50,338 nucleotides of DNA from Maribacter sp. (lineage in GTDB: Bacteria > Bacteroidota > Bacteroidia > Flavobacteriales > Flavobacteriaceae), in assembly GCF_016744255.1 (NCBI RefSeq), contig NZ_JADGES010000010.1:1-50338 (forward strand), read 5' to 3'. The translations under genes and the position numbers were made by a program. Below the pieces are notes generated by a model. The model had not been told where the DNA came from. It saw only the letters and a program-made list of their open reading frames with translations, and did not search any database. Below are positions 35,741 through 45,754 of the stretch, in pieces; positions within the stretch are counted from its first letter, which is position 1; every line of letters starts with the position of its first letter.

Positions 35741-37621
35741 ATGAATTTACTCACGGTTGAAAATATTGCCAAATCTTTTGGCGAACTTGTTCTTTTTAAA
35801 GACCTTTCTTTTGGTATTAATAAAGACCAAAAAATTGCTCTAATTGCTAAAAATGGGAGCGGAAAAACTTCTATTTTAAATATCCTTTCAGGAGCCGAAG
35901 GTCCGGATAGCGGGCAGGTAAATTACCGCAAAGGTACTCGTGTTTCTTTTTTGGAACAAGAACCCAAAATGGATCCAGAGCTAACCGTAGAAGAAACTAT
36001 TTTTGCTTCGGACAACGAAGTCTTAAAAGTAATTCGTGCTTATGAAAAAGCCTTAAACAACCCAGAGGAAGAAGATGCGTACCAAAAAGCCTTTGAAGCC
36101 ATGGACCGTTTTAACGCCTGGGATTTTGAGACACAATACAAGCAAATATTATCTAAGCTAAAACTAGAAGACCTAAGTGTTAAAGTAGGCTTATTATCTG
36201 GTGGACAAAAGAAAAGATTAGCTTTAGCTGATGCGTTAATTAACAAGCCAGATTTATTAATATTAGATGAACCTACCAATCATCTAGATTTAGAGATGAT
36301 AGAATGGCTAGAGCAATATTTTGCTAAAGAAAACATGACCCTTTTTATGGTAACTCACGACCGTTATTTTTTAGAACGTGTGTGTAATGAAATTATAGAA
36401 TTAGATGGCGGAAATCTTTACCCTTACAAAGGAAATTACTCTTATTATTTAGAAAAGAAAGAAGCCCGTATTGAGCAAGAATCCGTAGAACATCATAAAT
36501 CTAAACTTTTGTTTAAAAAAGAATTAGATTGGATGCGAAAACAACCAAAAGCAAGAACCACTAAGTCTAAATCTAGAATAGACGATTTTCATGCCATAAA
36601 AGAAAAAGCCAGTAATAGAAGAAAAGAACATGAGGTTCAGTTAGAGATTAATATGACCCGAATGGGAAGTAAAATTATTGAGCTTCGTAAAATCTCTAAG
36701 GCTTTTCCTGGCAAACCTATTTTAGACCAATTCGATTATAGTTTTACCAAAGGGGAACGTGTTGGGATAATAGGAAAAAATGGTACTGGAAAATCTACTT
36801 TTCTAAATATAATTGCCGGAAAAGGGGAACCAGATAGCGGAAAAGTAATTATTGGGGACACCATTAAATTTGGATATTATACCCAAAAAGGAATTGACAT
36901 TAAACAAGGTCAAAAAGTTATTGATGTTATTCGTGATTTTGGCGATTATATTCCTCTTACTAAAGGAAGACAAATTTCAGCACAACAACTTTTAGAGCGC
37001 TTTCTTTTTGACCGAAAGAAACAATATGATTTTGTTGACAAACTAAGTGGTGGCGAAAAAAAGCGTCTCTATTTATGTACCATTTTAATACAAAATCCTA
37101 ATTTCCTAATATTAGATGAACCTACTAATGATTTAGATATTGTTACTCTAAATGTATTAGAAAGTTTTTTATTAGATTTCCCTGGATGCCTAATGGTAGT
37201 ATCCCATGACAGGTATTTTATGGACAAGATTGTAGACCATTTATTTGTTTTTAGAGGCAATGCAGTTGTGGAGAATTTTCCTGGTAATTATTCCGATTAC
37301 AGAGCCTATGAGGATAGTAAGGTTATAGAAAAAAGGGAGAAAAAAGAGAACTCCAATGCAAATTCTGGTTCTAAAAACTCATGGAAAAAGGAAAGCAAAG
37401 CAAGTAAACTACCTTATGCGGAGCAAAAAGAATACAACCAAATAGAAAGAGAAATACAAAAACTAGAAAACAAAAAAACAAAAGCTCAAAATGAATTTAC
37501 TAACCCAGAACTTTCTGGAGATGAAATCGCCGAGCTCTCTAAAAAATTACAAGAAATAAATACTGCAATTGAAACCAAAACAGAACGCTGGTTTGAGATT
37601 TCGGCAATGTTAGAAAGCTAA
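35741..37621 (+). CDS. ABC-F family ATPase (Uup-like)
   Basis: This 626-residue cytoplasmic protein has two ABC domains and no membrane part. First Walker A is KNGSGKTS (about 43-50) with LLSGGQKKRLALADAL and LLILDEPTNHLD. The second is GKNGTGKST with KLSGGEKKRLYLC and FLILDEPTNDLD. The interdomain linker is followed by a C-terminal Lys/Glu-rich coiled coil (about 540-626), as in Uup. ABC-F proteins bind the ribosome E site or act in replication tolerance; this one is not an obvious antibiotic-resistance type. Confidence 0.9.
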   Translation: MNLLTVENIAKSFGELVLFKDLSFGINKDQKIALIAKNGSGKTSILNILSGAEGPDSGQVNYRKGTRVSFLEQEPKMDPELTVEETIFASDNEVLKVIRAYEKALNNPEEEDAYQKAFEAMDRFNAWDFETQYKQILSKLKLEDLSVKVGLLSGGQKKRLALADALINKPDLLILDEPTNHLDLEMIEWLEQYFAKENMTLFMVTHDRYFLERVCNEIIELDGGNLYPYKGNYSYYLEKKEARIEQESVEHHKSKLLFKKELDWMRKQPKARTTKSKSRIDDFHAIKEKASNRRKEHEVQLEINMTRMGSKIIELRKISKAFPGKPILDQFDYSFTKGERVGIIGKNGTGKSTFLNIIAGKGEPDSGKVIIGDTIKFGYYTQKGIDIKQGQKVIDVIRDFGDYIPLTKGRQISAQQLLERFLFDRKKQYDFVDKLSGGEKKRLYLCTILIQNPNFLILDEPTNDLDIVTLNVLESFLLDFPGCLMVVSHDRYFMDKIVDHLFVFRGNAVVENFPGNYSDYRAYEDSKVIEKREKKENSNANSGSKNSWKKESKASKLPYAEQKEYNQIEREIQKLENKKTKAQNEFTNPELSGDEIAELSKKLQEINTAIETKTERWFEISAMLES

Positions 37622-37629
37622 TTTAAAAT

Positions 37630-38124
37630 TTGTATTCTTTTATTTCTCATATCCGATTTTTATTAAAAGCCACCAACCAGCATGGTGTACATTCCCCTTT
37701 TGTGTACTCTTATGTTACTAAGTGCTTATATTCCAAAGAGAAAATTACATCCGTAAAAAGTATAGAAATACTTTTAAAAACTCTAGACTATTTTAAAAGT
37801 GAAAATCTAAAAATAGACCCAAAAAGTCAATTTTATAAAAATCAAATAAAAAAACGATTTAATAACTTAAAAACAGACGCCCAAGTATACGATGCCATTT
37901 ATATGAACGATTGTAGTATGTGGAGTAAAACTTTCCAGAAAAAGGAAATAAAAAACACCTCTTGGGTCTTCATCAACAATATTCATAACAGTAAAGAATC
38001 TACCTCTCTATGGGATAAAATTATAGCGTTAGAAGAAGTTACAGTTAGTATCGATTTATTTTATTGCGGAATACTTTTTTTCCGCCAAGAACAAGAAAAA
38101 GAACATTTTAAAATTAGGTACTAA
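37630..38124 (+). pseudogene. core-deleted SAM methyltransferase remnant
   Basis: The open frame has 164 codons from a TTG start. The first 35 residues (LLKATNQHGVHSPFVYSYVTK) match the conserved N-terminus of a flavobacterial class I O-methyltransferase-like family. The last 60 residues (WVFINNIHNSKES, VTVSIDLFYCGILFFRQE, KEHFKIRY) match its C-terminus. The SAM-binding core that should lie between is missing: there is no glycine-rich motif I, and the protein is roughly 90 residues shorter than I expect for the family. Residues 45-110 are Lys/Asn-rich. Because the frame is intact it may still be translated, but it cannot bind SAM in the usual way. It follows the ABC-F stop by eight bases. The alternative is a genuine short homologue. 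Confidence 0.6.
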
Positions 38125-38154
38125 AAGCGTAATTTTAAAATAAATTGAAATATT

Positions 38155-38301
38155 ATGGAAGACAACACCATGTTTTATATTTTAGGAGGCGTAGCTGCTG
38201 TGTATCTATTCATTTCTATGAGAAATCGTCAAAGATCAAAAGACAGAAAGTCTAAAAAATTTATGAGCGATTATAATAGAAAAAATAAAAAACAAGATTA
38301 A
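38155..38301 (+). CDS. 48-residue single-span membrane protein
   Basis: This small protein has an N-terminal membrane helix (FYILGGVAAVYLFISM, about 7-22) and a very basic cytoplasmic tail (RNRQRSKDRKSKK). It is on the same strand, 30 bases after the methyltransferase remnant and 36 bases before the adenosyltransferase. The positive-inside pattern and clean ATG support a real gene. I cannot assign a function. Confidence 0.65.
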   Translation: MEDNTMFYILGGVAAVYLFISMRNRQRSKDRKSKKFMSDYNRKNKKQD

Positions 38302-38337
38302 CGCATTTTATGCATTACCCTCATTAAACAAATACCT

Positions 38338-38913
38338 ATGAAAATATACACTAAGACTGGTGACAAGGGAACATCAGCCCTTTTTGGCGGCACACGAGTA
38401 CCCAAACACCATATTAGATTAGATGCTTACGGAACTATAGACGAATTAAATTCATGGATAGGGCTTATTCGCGATCAGGAAATAGACGCTATATCAAAAA
38501 AAACGTTGACTCTTTTACAAGACAAACTATTTACGGTCGGAGCAATTTTAGCTACGGATCCAGAAAAAGCAGTTCTTAAAAATGGGAAGGAGCGTCTCTC
38601 TATTCCAAAAATCGAAGATGCAGATATTACTTTTTTAGAAGATAATATGGATGCCATGGAAGCAAACCTGCCGCAAATGACTCATTTTATTCTTCCTGGA
38701 GGGCACACAACCGTGTCATACTGTCATATTGCACGTACCATTTGCAGAAGAGCAGAACGTATGATTTCTTTTTTAAACGAAAATGAGCCTACAGACCCTA
38801 ATGTTCTGTCATATATCAATAGATTATCTGACTACCTATTTGTATTGGCACGGAAGTTGTCCTTTGACCTTAAAGCCGAAGAAATTAAATGGATACCTGA
38901 GAAAAAAGGCTAA
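38338..38913 (+). CDS. cob(I)yrinic acid a,c-diamide adenosyltransferase (PduO type)
   Basis: This 191-residue helical-bundle enzyme transfers adenosyl from ATP to cob(I)alamin to make coenzyme B12. The PduO-type ATP-binding N-terminus is YTKTGDKGTSALFGGTRV (4-21), DAYGTIDELNSWIG follows, and RTICRRAERM is the corrinoid/ATP arginine cluster. No cobalamin biosynthesis or B12-dependent enzyme is adjacent, so it probably serves salvaged corrinoids. Confidence 0.93.
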   Translation: MKIYTKTGDKGTSALFGGTRVPKHHIRLDAYGTIDELNSWIGLIRDQEIDAISKKTLTLLQDKLFTVGAILATDPEKAVLKNGKERLSIPKIEDADITFLEDNMDAMEANLPQMTHFILPGGHTTVSYCHIARTICRRAERMISFLNENEPTDPNVLSYINRLSDYLFVLARKLSFDLKAEEIKWIPEKKG

Positions 38914-38993
38914 TAAATTCGTTATTTCTTCGTTATCAAAATATTAGCACAGGAATTTTGTTGATAAATTCGTGTAAATACTTTCAAAAAACC

Positions 38994-39023
38994 TTGGCTA
39001 TTTATATTTTAAAATTATTTTTG
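38994..39023 (+). promoter_or_regulatory. promoter of the DUF2795 gene
   Basis: TTG (38994-38996), a 19-base spacer and TATTTTTG (39016-39023) give a perfect Bacteroidota consensus promoter, 25 bases before the start codon. Confidence 0.7.
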
Positions 39024-39048
39024 CAAAAATTTAAAACACATTATTAAC

Positions 39049-39273
39049 ATGTATTGGACATTAGAACTAGCATCTTATTTAAGTGATGCACCATGGCCGG
39101 CTACCAAAGATGAGTTGATCGATTACTCTATTAGAACGGGAGCACCGTTAGAAGTTGTAGAAAATTTACAATCAATGGAAGAAGAAGGTGGAGAGATTTA
39201 CGAGTCTATCGAAGAAATTTGGCCAGATTATCCTACCGAAGAAGATTACCTCTGGAATGAGGATGAATATTAA
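39049..39273 (+). CDS. DUF2795 domain protein
   Basis: This 74-residue acidic cytoplasmic protein has the DUF2795 pattern: LELASYLSDAPWPATKDELIDYSIR, then GAPLEVVENL and a Glu/Asp-rich tail. Function is unknown; the family is often found as a small stand-alone protein. It has its own consensus promoter and terminator and is upstream of secA. Confidence 0.88.
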   Translation: MYWTLELASYLSDAPWPATKDELIDYSIRTGAPLEVVENLQSMEEEGGEIYESIEEIWPDYPTEEDYLWNEDEY

Positions 39274-39296
39274 TAAAATATTATAACAATTGCTGT

Positions 39297-39325
39297 AAAA
39301 AAGTCTCCTCGGAGGCTTTTTTTTT
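39297..39325 (+). terminator. terminator after the DUF2795 gene
   Basis: A run of A followed by GTCTC, a CTCG loop and GAGGC, then a run of nine T. It is a compact intrinsic terminator that closes the transcription unit before secA. Confidence 0.85.
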
Positions 39326-39497
39326 ATGTAATTTTGTCAGCCTTGTAGTGCATTATCTACAGAAAGGTAAACTGGAATAGCTTTTGTTATAAAGTTATAC
39401 GGTTAAAACAGAAGTATTAACCTTAAATTATAATTGTTAAACCATTACTTTGAATAGTTTTTTTTAAAAGGTTTACAATCTAAATAGAAGAAGAATT

Positions 39498-42400
39498 ATG
39501 AGTTTTATAAATTCAATACTAAAGGTTTTTGTTGGTGACAAGTCAGAAAAAGATGTAAAAGAATTACAGCCATTAGTAAAACAAATAAAATCTTTTGAAA
39601 CGGCTATAGAAAATTTAAGCCATGATGAGCTTAGAGCCAAAACTATAGAGTTTAAAAACAAAATAAAGGAAAACTGTTCCGAGATAACGAACAAGATTGA
39701 TGCTCTTACCGAAGAAGTACATTCTTCTACGGATATTGACAAGAACGAAGATATCTATGCCGAAATTGATAAACTAAAAGAAGAAGCATATCAAATTTCG
39801 GAAAAAACTTTAAATGATATATTACCAGAAGCCTTTGCGGTAGTTAAAGAAACTGCCAAACGTTTTGCTAACAATGAAACTATTCCTGTTTCTGCTTCTG
39901 AATATGACAGACAACTTTCTGGAGAAAAAGAATATGTTGTTTTAGATGGTGATAAAGCTATCTGGCAGAACTCTTGGAATGCCGCTGGCAAAGATGTTAC
40001 ATGGGACATGGTTCATTATGATGTTCAATTAATTGGTGGTATAGCATTACATCAAGGAAAAATTGCGGAAATGCATACTGGGGAAGGTAAAACCTTAGTA
40101 GCAACATTACCATTATATCTTAATGCTTTAACTGGTAATGGAACACATTTAGTTACGGTTAATGATTATCTAGCAAAAAGAGATAGCGCTTGGATGGCTC
40201 CAATATTTCAATTCCACGGGCTTTCTGTAGATTGTATAGATTACCACAAACCAAATTCAGAAGGACGTAGAGCTGCTTACCATGCAGATATTACGTATGG
40301 TACAAACAATGAATTTGGGTTCGATTACTTAAGGGATAATATGGCACACACGCCAAAAGATCTTGTGCAACGCCCACATAACTACTCTATTGTAGATGAA
40401 GTCGATTCTGTTTTGGTGGATGATGCACGTACACCGTTAATTATTTCTGGACCAGTACCAGAAGGAGATCGTCATGAATTCAACGAATTAAAACCAAGAG
40501 TTGCAGAGATTGTTCAAAAACAACGTCAATATCTTACAGGTGTTTTTGCCGAAGCAAAAAAACATATTTCTGAAGGTGAAACCAAAGAAGGTGGTTTTCT
40601 TTTATTAAGAGTACATAGAGGTTTACCTAAAAACAAAGCCTTAATTAAGTTTTTGAGTGAAGAAGGAATAAAACAACTGTTGCAAAAAACAGAAAACTTC
40701 TACATGCAAGATAACAATAGAGAGATGCCTAAAGTAGATGAGGAACTTTTGTTTGTTATTGATGAAAAGAATAACCAGATTGAACTTACCGATAAAGGGG
40801 TGGAGTATATTTCTGGAGATCAAGATAGAGACTTTTTTGTAATGCCAGATATTGGTGGAGAGATTGCCAAGATAGAAAATCAAAATCTTGAAATAGAAAA
40901 AGAAGCGGAGCTTAAAGATGAGTTATTTAAAGACTTTACTGTAAAAAGCGAACGTATCCATACCATGAGTCAATTACTTAAAGCCTACACTCTTTTTGAG
41001 AAAGATGTAGAGTATGTAGTAATGGATAACAAAGTTATGATTGTGGATGAGCAAACGGGCCGTATTATGGATGGCCGAAGATATTCAGACGGTCTACACC
41101 AAGCGATTGAAGCTAAAGAGAGTGTAAAAATTGAAGCTCTTACGCAAACCTTTGCAACCGTTACTTTACAAAATTACTTTAGAATGTATAGCAAACTATC
41201 TGGTATGACAGGTACTGCTATTACAGAAGCAGGGGAATTATGGGAAATTTACAAGTTGGATGTTATGGAAATACCAACCAACAGACCAATTGCCCGTGAT
41301 GACCGTAACGATTTAATTTACAAAACAAAACGCGAAAAATACAATGCCATTATTGATGAAGTTACCAAACTATCTCAATCTGGCAGACCTGTTTTAATAG
41401 GAACCACTTCGGTAGAAATATCCGAATTACTTTCCCGTATGTTAGCCATACGTAAGGTGCCACACAATGTATTGAACGCAAAATTACATAAGAAAGAAGC
41501 AGATGTTGTTGCAGAGGCAGGTAACCCTGGCGTAGTAACTATTGCAACAAACATGGCTGGTCGTGGTACCGATATTAAACTTTCCGATGCTGTTAAAACT
41601 TCAGGTGGTTTAGCAATTGTTGGTACAGAAAGACACGATTCTAGAAGGGTAGACAGACAATTAAGAGGTCGTTCTGGGCGTCAAGGAGACCCAGGAAGCT
41701 CTCAATTCTATGTCTCTCTAGAAGATAACCTAATGCGCTTATTTGGCTCGGATAGAGTAGCTAAGATGATGGATAAAATGGGCTTAGAAGATGGTGAAGT
41801 TATTCAGCATAGCATGATGACCAAGTCTATTGAACGAGCGCAGAAAAAAGTAGAAGAAAACAACTTTGGTGTTCGTAAGCGTTTGTTAGAGTATGATGAT
41901 GTTATGAACGCCCAAAGAGAGGTTGTTTATAAAAGAAGAAGACACGCACTACAAGGAGAAAGGCTTAAGGTAGATATTGCCAATATGGTATATGATACTT
42001 GTGAAGTAATTACAGAGACTAATAAAGGAGCTAGTGATTATAAGAATTTTGAATTTGAGCTTATTAAGTATTTCTCTATAACCTCCCCTGTTTCCGAAGC
42101 TGACTTTGAAAAATTATCTGTGCAAGAAATTGCCGGAATAATCTACAAAGAAGCTTATGCGTATTACAAGGAAAAAATGGAACGTAATGCTACTACAGCT
42201 TTTCCAGTAATTAAACAAGTTTATGAAGATCAAGCTAATAAGTTTGAACGTATTGTAGTTCCATTTACAGATGGCATTAAAAGTCTTAACGTAGTTACTA
42301 ATCTACAAGATGCTTATGAGAGTAACGGAAAGCAATTAGTTACAGATTTTGAAAAAAATATATCCTTAGCTATAATTGATGATTCTTGGAAAACCCATTT

Positions 42401-42854
42401 ACGTAAAATGGACGAACTTAAGCAATCTGTTCAATTAGCTGTGCACGAACAAAAAGACCCTTTATTAATTTATAAATTTGAAGCATTTGAGCTTTTTAAA
42501 GATATGATTGATAAAGTTAATAAAGAAATTGTTTCTTTCTTGTTCAAAGGGGAACTACCTTCAGAGAATACTAACATTCAAGAAGCAGCCAGCGCAAGAA
42601 GACCTAAAGAAAACTTGCAAACTAGTAAAGAAGAAATTCCTAATAGCGATGAATTAGCCGCTCAAAATAGAACTGCAGGACAAACACAAGGACAAAGACC
42701 GGCAATTACAGAAACCATTACAAGAGAACGTCCAAAAATTGGAAGAAATGATAAAGTAACTATCAAAAATGTTATGTCTGGGGAAAGTAAAACTGTAAAG
42801 TACAAACAAGCAGAACCATTACTTGATAAAGGAGAATGGGTTTTAACTGAATAG
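39498..42854 (+). CDS. secA: preprotein translocase ATPase SecA
   Basis: This 1118-residue motor drives protein export through SecYEG. Walker A is MHTGEGKTLVA, the DEAD box is VDEVDSVLVDDARTPLIISG, and TNMAGRGTDIKL and RGRSGRQGDPG belong to the second motor domain. The size, above the 900 residues of E. coli, comes from a long insertion after the DEAD region (about 335-450), usual for Bacteroidota. The C-terminus keeps a GRND lead-in but lacks the cysteine zinc motif that normally follows. A strong terminator follows it. Confidence 0.97.
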   Translation: MSFINSILKVFVGDKSEKDVKELQPLVKQIKSFETAIENLSHDELRAKTIEFKNKIKENCSEITNKIDALTEEVHSSTDIDKNEDIYAEIDKLKEEAYQISEKTLNDILPEAFAVVKETAKRFANNETIPVSASEYDRQLSGEKEYVVLDGDKAIWQNSWNAAGKDVTWDMVHYDVQLIGGIALHQGKIAEMHTGEGKTLVATLPLYLNALTGNGTHLVTVNDYLAKRDSAWMAPIFQFHGLSVDCIDYHKPNSEGRRAAYHADITYGTNNEFGFDYLRDNMAHTPKDLVQRPHNYSIVDEVDSVLVDDARTPLIISGPVPEGDRHEFNELKPRVAEIVQKQRQYLTGVFAEAKKHISEGETKEGGFLLLRVHRGLPKNKALIKFLSEEGIKQLLQKTENFYMQDNNREMPKVDEELLFVIDEKNNQIELTDKGVEYISGDQDRDFFVMPDIGGEIAKIENQNLEIEKEAELKDELFKDFTVKSERIHTMSQLLKAYTLFEKDVEYVVMDNKVMIVDEQTGRIMDGRRYSDGLHQAIEAKESVKIEALTQTFATVTLQNYFRMYSKLSGMTGTAITEAGELWEIYKLDVMEIPTNRPIARDDRNDLIYKTKREKYNAIIDEVTKLSQSGRPVLIGTTSVEISELLSRMLAIRKVPHNVLNAKLHKKEADVVAEAGNPGVVTIATNMAGRGTDIKLSDAVKTSGGLAIVGTERHDSRRVDRQLRGRSGRQGDPGSSQFYVSLEDNLMRLFGSDRVAKMMDKMGLEDGEVIQHSMMTKSIERAQKKVEENNFGVRKRLLEYDDVMNAQREVVYKRRRHALQGERLKVDIANMVYDTCEVITETNKGASDYKNFEFELIKYFSITSPVSEADFEKLSVQEIAGIIYKEAYAYYKEKMERNATTAFPVIKQVYEDQANKFERIVVPFTDGIKSLNVVTNLQDAYESNGKQLVTDFEKNISLAIIDDSWKTHLRKMDELKQSVQLAVHEQKDPLLIYKFEAFELFKDMIDKVNKEIVSFLFKGELPSENTNIQEAASARRPKENLQTSKEEIPNSDELAAQNRTAGQTQGQRPAITETITRERPKIGRNDKVTIKNVMSGESKTVKYKQAEPLLDKGEWVLTE

Positions 42855-43171
42855 TAGAATATAATTTTAATACCATATTTAAAGGCAACCAAAATGGTTG
42901 CCTTTTTTTATTGTCATTTATTCTGGTTGCTGTAATTCTTATTTTAAAGTATCATATGTTTCATTGAATGGAAGCAAATATTAATTTGAAACATAAAAAT
43001 TTACAATCTATCTAAGCATTGCTGATTTTAGTATAATTTTAATAATATTATAAACCCCAAGAAACTCATCAATAAATAGCATCTATTACCCAATCCCCAT
43101 TTCCTTGTTCATAAAACTGTTTTTTTCTTTATTATTCTTATATTTAGAATGACTAATTAATTCACTCCCAT
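42855..43171. other. 317-base intergenic region after secA
   Basis: It contains the secA terminator at its left end and otherwise AT-rich sequence without a credible reading frame. A TATATTTA near 43140 could be a weak -7 box for the M14 gene. Nothing else is seen. Confidence 0.5.
42881..42908 (+). terminator. terminator after secA
   Basis: GGCAACC and GGTTGCC form a perfect 7-bp stem (42884-42902) with a five-base loop, preceded by A and followed by seven T. Confidence 0.9.
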
Positions 43172-45706
43172 ATGTTTAGAACAATACTCCTATTGGTGCT
43201 TTTTTCTAGCACCTGTATTCAATCCCAAGATTATTTTTTAAAAAAATTCCACCCTTTTAACAAATCTGTTCCCAGTCCAGAAGAATTTTTAGGCTATGGT
43301 ATAGGAAAGCACCACACCCGACATGATCTAATTGTCGCTTATTTGACCAAATTAGCAGAAACCTCTGATCGTGCTTCCATTTATGAATATGGAAAAACCC
43401 ATGAGGGAAGAAAATTGGTGATTTTAACCATTTCCTCCCCAGAAAACCTATCTAATATTGATCAGATAAAAGAGCAACATTTAGCCTTTACGGACCCGTC
43501 TAAAGCGGTTTCAAATTACGCTGCTGTCCCTATTTTTATTAATCTCGCCTATAATGTTCACGGCAATGAACCTTCGAGCTCAGAGGCAGCGCTTCTATCC
43601 GCCTATACCTTTGCAGCATCAACCCATCCTGAAATTCTAAAGTACATCAAAAATGCCGTCATCTTTATTGACCCAACAATTAACCCTGATGGACGCGATC
43701 GTCATACCCATTGGGCAAATACCTACCAAAGCAACCCTAATGTAGCAGACCCACAAGATGCAGAACACAATGAGTATTGGCCAGGTGGGCGTACTAATCA
43801 CTACTGGTTCGATTTAAATCGCGATTGGTTGTTAGCTATTAACCCTGAAAGTCAAGGTAAATTAAAATGGTTTCACGAATGGTACCCCAATGTAGTTACC
43901 GATTTTCATGAAATGGGCACTAATGCAACCTATTTCTTTGAACCAATGAAAGCCAATGGTTCATTAGACCCCATTATGCCTAAAGAAAACTATGAAGACC
44001 TCAACACTATGTTTGGAGCTGAATTTGCCAAGGCATTAGATAGTATTGGTTCTTTCTACTTCACCAAAGAGGTTTTTGATGGTACGTACCCAGGTTATGG
44101 CTCTTCTTACCCAGATATTCAAGGCGGGTTAGGACTCCTATTTGAGCAAGCCAGCTCCAGAGGACATGAACAAAAAACAGCTTTCGGAAAAATCACTTTT
44201 CCATTTACTATTCGTAACCAATATACTTCAAGTATCACAACTGTAAAGACGGCTGTGGCCAATAAGGCGTACATGCGTAAGTATCAACAAAACTTCTTCA
44301 AAAGTGCTTTAACTAAGGCAGGAAAAAGTAAAATTCGCGGCTACTCTTTTGGCGACACTTACGATGCCAATCGTACCAAAGCCTTTATCGATAAGTTACT
44401 ACAACATAAAATAAACGTATATAAATCAGGAAATCGATATGTGGTGCCTACAAAACAACCGCAATATCGAATGGTTCAAACCATGTTCGAAACGTATACA
44501 AAATATCGGGATAGTGTTTATTATGATGCATCGGCATGGTCGGTGGCCAATTTTTATAATATGAAGTACAAACCGGTAACTTCATTAAATATGGGTGAAA
44601 AAATTACTAGTACCCAAAATTTAGTATCGCTTGCGCCTGTAGAAAAATCGAACTACGCATATATTATTGACTGGGGTGATTATAATGCCCCTGCTGTATT
44701 AAATTTTTTACAACAAAACGAGCTAGTACTTTCTTCTAGCTTTAAACCTTTTACTTTGAAAATAGGTAGTAATCAAAAAAGTTTTGGATATGGCTCTCTT
44801 CTACTACCCGTAAGCCTACAGAAAAAAGATGCATCAGAAATATTTAGTTTATTACAACAGGCGCAAAAGCAATTTCAAGTACCCATGTATGGTGTTGATT
44901 CTGGTTACAGCTTAAAAGGTGTTGATTTAGGGAGTAGACATATAAAGCCCCTTAAAAAAGTTAAAGCTGCAATGCTTATTGGTACAGGTACACGTTCCTA
45001 CGAGGCTGGAGAAGTTTGGCATTTATTAGATACTAGAATACATATGCCTATCACAAAAATACCTCTTCGTAATTTTAATAGTATTAATTTCGACAAATAC
45101 ACAAGTCTAGTATTGGTATCAGGCACCTACAGCCTAACCAAAAAACAACAAGAAAAAATCAAAACTTGGGTAAGTAAAGGAAATACATTGATTACTATTG
45201 GCACAGCTTCTAAATGGGCAATACAAAAGAAATTAGTTAAAGAAAAATTAACCGATGTAGAACGAGATTCACTATCTAAAGATACCACAAAAACAGTAGG
45301 TAGAAAACCCTATGTAGATGCATCGGAAAATCTTGGCAAAGAAAATGTCGGAGGAATTATTTTAAGGGTTGATATAGATACGACACATCCCCTAGCCTTT
45401 GGGTATAGAGATAGTTCCATCCCCGTTTACAAGAACAATACCGTTTGGCTAAAGCCAAGTAAAAATGCATACGCAACAGTAGCCAAGTATACCAAAACCC
45501 CTTTAATTGATGGTTTCATTACGAAAAAGAACATGGAGAAAAATGTAACATCTTCCGCTTCGTTACTTGTAAGTAAAATTGGCATGGGCAGGGTGGTTCT
45601 TTTTGCTGATAATCCGAATTTTAGAGGAAGTTGGTACGGCACCAACCGCCTATTTTTAAATGCTTTGTTCTTAGGGGATAAAATTTCCGTCCCGTCAAAA
45701 AACTAA
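43172..45706 (+). CDS. secreted M14-family zinc carboxypeptidase
   Basis: This 844-residue exported metallopeptidase has a signal peptide at 1-18. The zinc ligands fit HGNE (H130, E133) and H246 in TDFHEMG; NPDGRDR (171-177) and NRDW (216-219) are the substrate-binding arginine regions; GLGLLFEQASSRG carries the probable catalytic Glu. The C-terminal half (about 480-840) includes a region resembling a class I glutamine amidotransferase-like fold (VLVSGTYSL). It probably degrades peptides in the periplasm or outside. It lies 48 bases upstream of an exported amidohydrolase, suggesting a two-gene unit. Confidence 0.88.
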   Translation: MFRTILLLVLFSSTCIQSQDYFLKKFHPFNKSVPSPEEFLGYGIGKHHTRHDLIVAYLTKLAETSDRASIYEYGKTHEGRKLVILTISSPENLSNIDQIKEQHLAFTDPSKAVSNYAAVPIFINLAYNVHGNEPSSSEAALLSAYTFAASTHPEILKYIKNAVIFIDPTINPDGRDRHTHWANTYQSNPNVADPQDAEHNEYWPGGRTNHYWFDLNRDWLLAINPESQGKLKWFHEWYPNVVTDFHEMGTNATYFFEPMKANGSLDPIMPKENYEDLNTMFGAEFAKALDSIGSFYFTKEVFDGTYPGYGSSYPDIQGGLGLLFEQASSRGHEQKTAFGKITFPFTIRNQYTSSITTVKTAVANKAYMRKYQQNFFKSALTKAGKSKIRGYSFGDTYDANRTKAFIDKLLQHKINVYKSGNRYVVPTKQPQYRMVQTMFETYTKYRDSVYYDASAWSVANFYNMKYKPVTSLNMGEKITSTQNLVSLAPVEKSNYAYIIDWGDYNAPAVLNFLQQNELVLSSSFKPFTLKIGSNQKSFGYGSLLLPVSLQKKDASEIFSLLQQAQKQFQVPMYGVDSGYSLKGVDLGSRHIKPLKKVKAAMLIGTGTRSYEAGEVWHLLDTRIHMPITKIPLRNFNSINFDKYTSLVLVSGTYSLTKKQQEKIKTWVSKGNTLITIGTASKWAIQKKLVKEKLTDVERDSLSKDTTKTVGRKPYVDASENLGKENVGGIILRVDIDTTHPLAFGYRDSSIPVYKNNTVWLKPSKNAYATVAKYTKTPLIDGFITKKNMEKNVTSSASLLVSKIGMGRVVLFADNPNFRGSWYGTNRLFLNALFLGDKISVPSKN

Positions 45707-45754
45707 TAACCTAAAATCCCTTTAACTCTCTAGGCTAGAAATACAAAATAAATT

